A stretch of DNA of 64,000 bases from assembly GCF_014653695.1 (NCBI RefSeq), contig NZ_BNAR01000007.1, forward strand, positions 408,752 through 472,751, written 5' to 3'. Of this stretch, positions 58,490 to 64,000 are shown one piece after another. Each line of letters starts with the position of its first letter. Position 1 is the first letter of the stretch. Below the pieces are notes generated by a model. The model searched no databases, was not told where the DNA came from, and was given only the letters and a program-made list of their open reading frames with translations. The position numbers and the translations under genes were made by a program. Source of the DNA: Lentzea cavernae. Its GTDB lineage: Bacteria > Actinomycetota > Actinomycetes > Mycobacteriales > Pseudonocardiaceae.

Positions 58490-59594
58490 CGTGCAGCAGA
58501 GCGTCCACACCGTCCATGAGGTGCTGGTCGAGCGGGAAGTAGCCCATCTCCCGCCTGGTGTCGGTGCGGGCCGGGCCCTGCGGCTTGTCCCTCGTGATGC
58601 CCCACGTCGTGAACCGGCTCTGCAGCTGACCTTCGAGGGTAGCTTTGTCCGGTTCGCCCAGTCCGAACGAATCGTTGCGGCCGAGGGTGCCGCCGATGAC
58701 GGTGTACTGGTCGCCCAGGATCGGCGCCACGAGCGCGCCCGCGGAGAACCACTCGACCCGTTCGCCGGCCATCTCCATCGAGGAGTTGGTGCGCTGCAGG
58801 TGGGCGTTGTGCGCGAACACGAACGTCGGGCCGCGTGACGCCTCGGCGCGCCGGATCTCCAGCAGGTTCCGCGCCATCACGCCGTCGCGCATCTGGCACA
58901 GGCGGTTGAGGCGCACGCCCAACGGGTTCGGCTCCGCGCACTCCCGGTGGTACCGCAGCAGGCTCAGCCCGGCCTGGAGCCGGGTCTCGGCGCGGGCCCA
59001 GGCCTCGTCGGTGCTCCTGCGCCCGTGCAGCCGCCGGAGCATGCCGGTGCCGATCTCGCGCAGCCTGACGGCCTCCTCCGACTGCCCCGGCGACTGGTCG
59101 TAGTGCAGGACGGCCTCGTCGCGGCTCCACTTCTCGTCGTCGACGGTGAGGTCGACGCTCTCGCCCAGGTAGTCGCGGGCGTGTTCGAGGTAAGGACGCG
59201 GACTGGGCGCGCTGACCGTCTCGGTCTGGAAGTCGAAGCCGTGGAACGACAGGCGGTCCTCGGGCGCTTTGTCCGCGTTGTACTCGCGCATCCACTGCAC
59301 GAGCTCGCGGTTGGCGGGCCAGTTCTCGCCGAACGAGTGGGAGAAGCCCTCCTTCATGACCGCGTCGAGGTCGCCCGGTCCGCCGTGGACGTGGTCGTTG
59401 ACCGTCAGCCCTCGGATCCGGCACGTCTCCAGGGCGATCGAGCGGAAGCCCAGGCCCGCCAGCTGCTCGAACAGCTCGTTGCGGACCCAGGTGTGAGCGT
59501 GCTCGAGGTGGGTCGGCTCGCCGAAACCGAGGAGCTCGGTGAAGGGGGTGATGAACTCGCGGATGTCCTGGCTCATGTGGTTCAACCGTAACAT
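58461..59594 (-). CDS. Erythromycin esterase-like protein
   Basis: A 377-residue protein of the erythromycin-esterase family. Conserved features: GFGEPTHLEHAHTWVRNELFE near 23-43 (the GE-TH pattern with catalytic Glu and His), and FAHNAHLQRTN near 285, a second His motif. True Ere enzymes hydrolyse the macrolide lactone ring, but most family members act on unknown substrates. The ATG at 59594 is preferred because GGAG lies 6 nt upstream; a shorter form begins at 59576. It is divergent from a TioE-type MerR regulator and shares a 9-bp inverted repeat with it, which suggests inducible expression. Confidence 0.82.
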   Translation of the reverse strand: MLRLNHMSQDIREFITPFTELLGFGEPTHLEHAHTWVRNELFEQLAGLGFRSIALETCRIRGLTVNDHVHGGPGDLDAVMKEGFSHSFGENWPANRELVQWMREYNADKAPEDRLSFHGFDFQTETVSAPSPRPYLEHARDYLGESVDLTVDDEKWSRDEAVLHYDQSPGQSEEAVRLREIGTGMLRRLHGRRSTDEAWARAETRLQAGLSLLRYHRECAEPNPLGVRLNRLCQMRDGVMARNLLEIRRAEASRGPTFVFAHNAHLQRTNSSMEMAGERVEWFSAGALVAPILGDQYTVIGGTLGRNDSFGLGEPDKATLEGQLQSRFTTWGITRDKPQGPARTDTRREMGYFPLDQHLMDGVDALLHVKVGRPVTR

Positions 59595-59605
59595 TGAAAG
59601 CTCCG

Positions 59606-59653
59606 TTGAGACTTCGGCGCTTTCTCGGCCGTTCGCGGCCGCTAAAGTCTCAA
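59606..59653. promoter_or_regulatory. Inverted repeat between the esterase-like and MerR genes
   Basis: TTGAGACTT (59606-59614) and its exact complement AAGTCTCAA (59645-59653) are 30 nt apart, with a GC-rich hairpin CGGCCG-TTCG-CGGCCG in between. TAAAGT (59643-59648) lies 7 nt before the MerR GTG start and is a probable -10 box overlapping the right arm. Confidence 0.6.
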
Positions 59654-59655
59654 TC

Positions 59656-60342
59656 GTGCGCCCAACCGACCTCGCCCGTGAGCACGGCCTCTCGACCCAG
59701 GCGGTGCGCAACTACGAGGAGTCCGGGTTCCTGCCGCCCGCCGGGCGCACCCCGTCCGGGTACCGCGTCTACACCGAGGTCCACGCCGTCGCGCTGCGCA
59801 CGTTCCTCGCGCTGATTCCCGCCTTCGGGCACGCCCGCGCCGGCCAGATCATGAACGCGGTTCACTCCGGCTCGCTGGACGACGTGCTCGTGACGATCGA
59901 CCGCGGCCACGAGCAACTGCTGCGCGACCGCTCGACGCTCGACTCGGTCAGCCGCGCCGTGCAGGACCTGACCGAGGTGGAGCCGGTCGCGCACCCGCGC
60001 ACGATCGGCGAACTGGCCCGTCGTCTCGGCGTGACCCCGGCGACGCTGCGCGCGTGGGAGGAGGCCGGAATCCTCGTGCCGGCAAGGGAATCCACCGGCT
60101 ACCGGCTGTTCCGCGCCGAGGACGTCCGCGACGCCGAGCTCGCGCACCTGCTGCGCCGCGGCGGCTATCCGTTGGCGCGCATCGCTTTGGTGGTGGACCA
60201 GATCCGCACGGCGGGCGGCACCGACACGTTGGGTGCCGCCCTCACCGACTGGCGCCGCCGCCTCACCGCGCAGGGCATGGCGATGCTGGCCGCCTCCGCA
60301 CGGCTCAGCGAGTACCTGAACGCACGGGCACCAGCTCCGTGA
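59656..60342 (+). CDS. MerR-family regulator with two HTH domains (TioE-like)
   Basis: A 228-residue protein containing two MerR-type DNA-binding domains. The first starts VRPTDLAREHGLSTQAVRNYEESG and the second is TIGELARRLGVTPATLRAWEEAGIL (about 115-140), each followed by the wing motif SGYRVY or TGYRLF. Most MerR proteins carry one such domain; the double form is that of TioE-like regulators found near antibiotic-response genes. GTG at 59656 is 7 nt after a TAAAGT box (leaderless). It presumably controls the divergent esterase-like gene and itself. Its end overlaps metX by 38 nt, tail to tail. Confidence 0.88.
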   Translation: MRPTDLAREHGLSTQAVRNYEESGFLPPAGRTPSGYRVYTEVHAVALRTFLALIPAFGHARAGQIMNAVHSGSLDDVLVTIDRGHEQLLRDRSTLDSVSRAVQDLTEVEPVAHPRTIGELARRLGVTPATLRAWEEAGILVPARESTGYRLFRAEDVRDAELAHLLRRGGYPLARIALVVDQIRTAGGTDTLGAALTDWRRRLTAQGMAMLAASARLSEYLNARAPAP

Positions 60343-61318
60343 CGAGCGCGCCGACCTGCTCGCTCTCGATCAGGAACGCGTCGTGCCCGTACGGCGACCC
60401 GATCACCCGCACCTCTCCCGCTCCGGGGATGCCCGCCGCCAGCTCTTCCTGCTGCACCAACGGGTACAGCCGGTCCGAGTCGACACCGGCCACGATCGTG
60501 CGCGCGGTGACCTTGCGCAGCGCGGCCTTGATCCCGCCGCGCCGGTGGCCGACGTCGTGCGAGTTCATCGCCTCGGTCAGCGTGACGTAGCTGGCCGCGT
60601 CGAACCGCCGCGTCAGCTTCGCCGCGTGGTGGTCCAAATAGGACTCGACCTCGAACCGCCCGTCGTCCTGCTTCTCCCGCCCGAACCGCGCCTGCAGCTC
60701 CTGTTCGCTGCGGTAGCTGATGTGCGCGATCCGCCGCGCGATCCCCAGTCCCTCCAGGGGATCGGCCCTGATCGCGTGCAGCTGCGCGGACGCCAGCGCG
60801 ATCTGCTCCGCGGACGCCGCCGCGGCCGTCGCCAGCAACAGCAACGACTCGACGCGTCCGGGCTCGCTCACCGCCCACTCGACGGCGCGCATGCCGCCCA
60901 TCGACCCGCCGAGCACCGCGGCCCACCGGTCGATGCCGAGGTAGTCCGCGAGGTGCACCTCGGCCGCGACCTGGTCGCGAACCGTGATCGCCGGGAACCC
61001 GGGGTACTGCCAGGGACCGGTGCTCCCCTGGCAGCCGCCCAGCACGTTCGGCGCCACCACGAAGAACCCGTCGAGCGGCTTTCCCGCCCCCACCAGGGAA
61101 TCCCACCAGCCCGGCGTGGGGTGACCCGGCTCCACGCCACCGGCGACATGGCTGTCACCGGTCAGGGCGTGGAGCACGAGCACCGCGTTGGAGGCCTCGG
61201 CGTTCAAGGTCCCCCACGTCTCGTACGCGAGCTGGAAACCCGGCAGTCGCCCGAACGGCTCGGCGTGGCTGAACCACTTCCGCCGCCCGTTCGGATCGCC
61301 GAACCGCCAGCCGCCCAC
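60305..61318 (-). CDS. metX: Homoserine O-acetyltransferase
   Basis: A 337-residue alpha/beta hydrolase-fold enzyme. The nucleophile elbow is GGSMGGMRA (Ser near 129), preceded by the conserved NVLGGCQGSTGP near 92, with the Asp in DSDRLYP and the catalytic His in SPYGHDAFLIE near 317. It makes O-acetyl-L-homoserine from acetyl-CoA and homoserine in methionine synthesis. The GTG start at 61318 uses the last base of the metY stop codon (TAGTG), so the two genes are translationally coupled; at 337 residues it is shorter at the N-terminus than many MetX proteins. Confidence 0.92.
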   Translation of the reverse strand: MGGWRFGDPNGRRKWFSHAEPFGRLPGFQLAYETWGTLNAEASNAVLVLHALTGDSHVAGGVEPGHPTPGWWDSLVGAGKPLDGFFVVAPNVLGGCQGSTGPWQYPGFPAITVRDQVAAEVHLADYLGIDRWAAVLGGSMGGMRAVEWAVSEPGRVESLLLLATAAAASAEQIALASAQLHAIRADPLEGLGIARRIAHISYRSEQELQARFGREKQDDGRFEVESYLDHHAAKLTRRFDAASYVTLTEAMNSHDVGHRRGGIKAALRKVTARTIVAGVDSDRLYPLVQQEELAAGIPGAGEVRVIGSPYGHDAFLIESEQVGALVTELVPVRSGTR

Positions 61319-62604
61319 TACAACTCGGACTTCGCCGCGGTGAAGCCCGCCTCGAGGTCCGCCTTGAGGTCCTCCAGGCCCTCCAGTCCGACCGACAGCC
61401 GCACCAGGCCGGGCGAGACACCCGTGACGAGCTGCTCCTCCGGCGTGAGCTGGCTGTGCGTGGTCGAGGCGGGGTGCACGATCAGCGACCGCACGTCACC
61501 GATGTTCACCAGCTGGCTGAACAGGGTCGTGCCGTCCACGAACGCCCGTCCGGCCTCGACACCACCGCGCAGCTCGAAGCTCACGACCGCGCCGGCGCCC
61601 TTCGGCAGGTACTTCTGCGCGTTGGCGTGGAACGGCGACGACGGCAGGCCCGCGTAGTGGACCTTCTCGACCTCGTCCCGCGCCTCCAGCCACTCGGCGA
61701 GCGCCTGCGCGTTCTGCACGTGCCGCTCGATCCGCAGCGACAACGTCTCGATGCCCTGGATCACCAGGAAGCTCGTCAACGGCGCGATGGCCGCACCCGT
61801 GTCCCGCAGCCCCTGCACGCGCAGCTTCGCCGCGAACGCCCCGTGCCCGAGCACCGGCCAGTACTGCAGCCCGTTGTAGCTGGGGTCGGGCTCGTGGAAG
61901 TCGGGGAACTTCTCGGCCCCGTACTCGAACTTGCCGCCGTCCACGACCACACCGGCGATGGCCGTGCCGTGGCCGCCGAGATACTTCGTCGCGGAGTGGA
62001 TGACGATGTCGGCCCCGTGGTCCAGCGGCCGCAGCAGGTACGGCGTGGGCACCGTGTTGTCGACGATCAACGGCACCTGGTTCGCGTGCGCGACCCCGGC
62101 AACGCCCTCGACGTCCAGCACGTGCGCACGCGGGTTCGCCAGCGTCTCCGCGAAGAACAGCTTGGTGTTCGGCCGGACCGCCGCCTGCCAGGCGTCCAGG
62201 TCGTCGGGGTCGTCCACGAACGACACCTCGATACCGAGCTTCGGCAACGTGTAGTGGAACAGGTTGTAGGTGCCGCCGTAGAGCGACGCGCTGGAGACCA
62301 GGTGGTCCCCGGACCGCGCGAGGTTCAGGATGGCGGCCGTCTCCGCGGCCGACCCGGACGCGAACGCGACCGCGGCGATGCCCCCTTCGAGAGCGGCGAC
62401 CCGCTGCTCCAGCACGTCCTGCGTGGGGTTGTTGATGCGCGTGTAGATGTTCCCGGGCTCGGCCAGCGAGAACAGGTCCGCGCCGTGCTGCGTGTCCCGG
62501 AAGACGTAGGAGGTGGTCTGGTAGATCGGCGTGGCGCGAGCACCGGTGGCCGGATCGGGCGCGGCACCCGCGTGGATCTGCGTCGTCTCAAAGGACCAGG
62601 ACAT
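61318..62604 (-). CDS. metY: O-acetylhomoserine sulfhydrylase
   Basis: A 428-residue PLP enzyme of the Cys/Met metabolism family. PLP-site features: SATKYLGGHGTAIAG (Lys209 region), ASGSAAETAAILNL near 83, YTRINNPT near 54, and FAETLANPRAHVLDVEGV near 150. It uses O-acetylhomoserine and sulfide to form homocysteine, followed by methionine synthesis. First gene of the metYX operon; ATG at 62604. A short leader peptide gene with Cys codons lies upstream (62648-62725), so expression is probably adjusted to cysteine supply. Confidence 0.93.
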   Translation of the reverse strand: MSWSFETTQIHAGAAPDPATGARATPIYQTTSYVFRDTQHGADLFSLAEPGNIYTRINNPTQDVLEQRVAALEGGIAAVAFASGSAAETAAILNLARSGDHLVSSASLYGGTYNLFHYTLPKLGIEVSFVDDPDDLDAWQAAVRPNTKLFFAETLANPRAHVLDVEGVAGVAHANQVPLIVDNTVPTPYLLRPLDHGADIVIHSATKYLGGHGTAIAGVVVDGGKFEYGAEKFPDFHEPDPSYNGLQYWPVLGHGAFAAKLRVQGLRDTGAAIAPLTSFLVIQGIETLSLRIERHVQNAQALAEWLEARDEVEKVHYAGLPSSPFHANAQKYLPKGAGAVVSFELRGGVEAGRAFVDGTTLFSQLVNIGDVRSLIVHPASTTHSQLTPEEQLVTGVSPGLVRLSVGLEGLEDLKADLEAGFTAAKSEL

Positions 62605-62647
62605 GGCTGTGCTCCAGCTTTGGTTGAATTTCCGGAATCGGCTGAGA

Positions 62648-62725
62648 TCAACGAGAGCAACGACAGGCCATGCTGGTGACGCGCACGTAATCGACGTGGC
62701 GTCGGCTAACCAGCGGCATGGTCAT
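62648..62725 (-). CDS. Cys-containing leader peptide upstream of metY
   Basis: A 25-residue ORF that begins MTMPLVSRRHVDYVRV and ends in CRCSR just before the stop, 43 nt from metY. The LV.RRHVD..RV...CR pattern is the one seen in actinobacterial sulfur-pathway leader peptides, where stalling at the Cys codons attenuates the operon. TACATT lies 8 nt upstream of the ATG, giving a possible leaderless start. A second start at 62719 is possible. Confidence 0.75.
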   Translation of the reverse strand: MTMPLVSRRHVDYVRVTSMACRCSR

Positions 62726-62740
62726 AGTTGACGAATGTAA

Positions 62741-62773
62741 GGGGCCACACGGCCCCGTGGACACCCCGTCCAC
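62741..62773. promoter_or_regulatory. Two adjacent hairpins in the metY-oxidoreductase divergent region
   Basis: GGGGCC-ACAC-GGCCCC (62741-62756) and GTGGAC-ACCCC-GTCCAC (62757-62773) are two abutting perfect inverted repeats. They lie upstream of the metY leader promoter and 27 nt before the oxidoreductase start, where they could act as operators. Confidence 0.45.
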
Positions 62774-62799
62774 CAGGTGAGACCGCTTAGGCTGATCGC

Positions 62800-63807
62800 A
62801 TGCGCACAGCTCTGGTCGGCTACGGACTAGGTGGGGCGGCCTTCCACGCCCCGTTCATCGAGGCAACCCCTGGCCTGGAACTCTCCGCCGTGGTCACCTC
62901 GAACCCGAAACGCCAAGCAGAGGTGGCCGAGCGCTACCCGTCGGCCCGCCGTCTGTCCTCACTGGACGAAGTCTGGGCGGGCGACTTCGACCTGGTCGTC
63001 ATCACCACCCCGAACCGCTTCCACGCCACCCACGCCCGCCAGGTCCTCGAACACGGCCTCAACGTCGTGGTGGACAAACCCTTCGCCGCCACCACGATGG
63101 AAGCCAGAGCCCTCGCCTCCATCGCCTCGTCGAAGAACCTCATGCTCGTCCCGTTCCACAACCGCCGCTGGGACGGCGACTTCCTGACCGTCAAGCGCCT
63201 CCTGGCCGACAACGCCCTCGGCGCGGTCCACAAGTTCGAATCCCGCTTCGAGCGCTACCGCCCCGAGATCAAGTCCTCGTGGAAGGAATCAGGCGACCCG
63301 GCAGACCTGGGCAGCATCCTCTTCGACCTCGGCACCCACCTCGTGGACCAGTCAGTGGCCCTCTTCGGCCGCCCCACCTCCGTACACGCGGAGATCACCA
63401 CGGTCCGCCCAGGCGCCCGAGCAGACGACGACGTCTTCCTCTCCCTCACCCACGAGGGCGGCGTCCGCTCCCACCTCTGGATGAGCGCCCTGGCAGCAGA
63501 CCAGGGCCCGCGCTTCCGCGTCCTCGGCCACGACGCCGCCTACGTCAAGCACGGCATGGACCCCCAGGAGGAACGCCTCAAGGCAGGCGAAACCCCCGCG
63601 GGCCCGGGCTGGGGCGAAGAACCAGAACAGGACTGGGGCACCCTGAACGGCAAGCCCCACCGCACCGAACCAGGCGCCTACCAGGACTTCTACGCCTCAG
63701 TGGCCGCAGGCAATGCCCCCGTGTCACCACAAGACGCGGTGACGGGCCTAGAGGTGATCGAAGCGGCCAAGCAGTCAGCCACCACAGGCGACGCAGTCCG
63801 CCTCTGA
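62800..63807 (+). CDS. Gfo/Idh/MocA-family NAD(P)-dependent oxidoreductase
   Basis: A 335-residue enzyme. The N-terminal Rossmann motif is ALVGYGLGGAAFHAPF (residues 4-19), followed by VVITTPNRFHATHARQVLEHG near 67-87 and VVDKPFA near 92-98, whose Lys is the typical catalytic-site residue of the family. The C-terminal alpha/beta domain holds LGTHLVDQSVALFGRP near 178. It oxidises or reduces a sugar- or polyol-like substrate that cannot be identified from sequence. ATG at 62800. Divergent from the metY leader, with two hairpins in between. Confidence 0.9.
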   Translation: MRTALVGYGLGGAAFHAPFIEATPGLELSAVVTSNPKRQAEVAERYPSARRLSSLDEVWAGDFDLVVITTPNRFHATHARQVLEHGLNVVVDKPFAATTMEARALASIASSKNLMLVPFHNRRWDGDFLTVKRLLADNALGAVHKFESRFERYRPEIKSSWKESGDPADLGSILFDLGTHLVDQSVALFGRPTSVHAEITTVRPGARADDDVFLSLTHEGGVRSHLWMSALAADQGPRFRVLGHDAAYVKHGMDPQEERLKAGETPAGPGWGEEPEQDWGTLNGKPHRTEPGAYQDFYASVAAGNAPVSPQDAVTGLEVIEAAKQSATTGDAVRL

Positions 63808-63971
63808 CACACCCAACAGCCCGCGATGCCGAAGGCGAGCCGTCCTTAGTCCTTAGCCGGAGGCCTGGGCGGTGGGGTCCCGTCACGAGTCGCGCCACAG
63901 CTCTTGCTGCATGCAGGTAGGGGTGTCAACTCGACACGCTGGAGTTGTCCCCGAGGCTCGGACACCTTGAT

Positions 63972-63995
63972 CCCTGACAACGGTTGTTGTCAGGG
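63972..63995. repeat. Perfect inverted repeat near the right edge
   Basis: CCCTGACAAC (63972-63981), loop GGTT, and GTTGTCAGGG (63986-63995). It lacks a T-run so it is not a clear terminator; it could be an operator for a gene beyond the edge. Confidence 0.55.
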
Positions 63996-64000
63996 GAGAG

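Noticed and set aside
58461..59594. True macrolide resistance gene
   Set aside because: Only general family motifs are seen; the substrate cannot be claimed.
62605..62799. SAM riboswitch upstream of metY
   Set aside because: No SAM-I, SAM-II or SAM-IV core sequence could be recognised; the leader peptide explains the conserved part better.
63808..64000. Gene or tRNA at the right edge
   Set aside because: No convincing frame or RNA fold; only a perfect inverted repeat is present.

Overview
The window is a 64 kb stretch of a high-GC actinomycete chromosome. The gene content (Pls/PosA-type NRPS, tmsAB-like lipid genes, TioE-like MerR, leucine-type acyl-CoA carboxylase operon, many GTG starts, apparently leaderless transcripts, 4-nt ATGA/GTGA overlaps) fits Pseudonocardiaceae such as Lentzea, Saccharothrix or Lechevalieria. 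That placement is an inference from gene style, not a match to a named genome. No rRNA, tRNA, CRISPR, transposase or prophage was seen.

Layout. 1-2745: two adjacent secreted serine hydrolases (the first cut by the window edge) and a secreted zinc carboxypeptidase. 2841-3029: an isolated promoter and tiny ORF. 3036-9198: RecD2-like helicase, an OmpR-type two-component pair and a DUF4153-like membrane protein. 9245-14232: a Pls/PosA-family NRPS overlapping an M1 metallopeptidase. 14210-18068: a tightly overlapping minus-strand operon encoding a J-domain/pseudokinase, a vWA protein, a divergent PurA paralogue and a catalytically degenerate NUDIX/NrtR-like protein. It is headed by a perfect inverted repeat lying on an apparently leaderless promoter, and it is the best candidate for an undescribed system here. 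18074-23169: small protein, MscS channel, a propeptide-like lipoprotein and a large secreted subtilase, the last two facing each other across a strong terminator. 23420-31719: oxidoreductases, including two flavin reductases, an SsuD-like LLM monooxygenase with a possible Cys-rich leader ORF, and a GNAT enzyme. 31778-36119: a PAS/GGDEF/degenerate-EAL protein, a membrane-anchored HtrA-like protease and a DUF4143 ATPase behind a 23-bp-period repeat array.

36123-43070: tmsB/tmsA-like pair (10-methyl fatty acids), aidB divergent from it, and a 920-residue single-span protein joining a cytoplasmic NTPase-like region to an extracellular type I periplasmic-binding domain. 43159-49485: acyl-CoA dehydrogenase plus biotin-dependent carboxylase alpha and beta subunits (leucine/isovalerate route), an SGNH esterase and a TetR regulator that shares a 19-bp promoter motif with the carboxylase operon. 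49482-57862: two NarL-type two-component systems enclosing membrane-lipid genes (DUF418, a PLA2-acyltransferase fusion, an acyltransferase-3 and a DUF1023 hydrolase). 57983-60342: a small protein, an erythromycin-esterase-like enzyme and a divergent double-HTH MerR. 60305-63807: metX and metY behind a short Cys-containing leader peptide, then a Gfo/Idh/MocA oxidoreductase.

Regulation is unusually readable. Several promoters place a -10 box 6-8 nt before the start codon. Clear operators precede the pseudokinase operon, the carboxylase operon and its TetR, the DUF4143 ATPase, aidB/tmsA, the second NarL system and the MerR/esterase pair.
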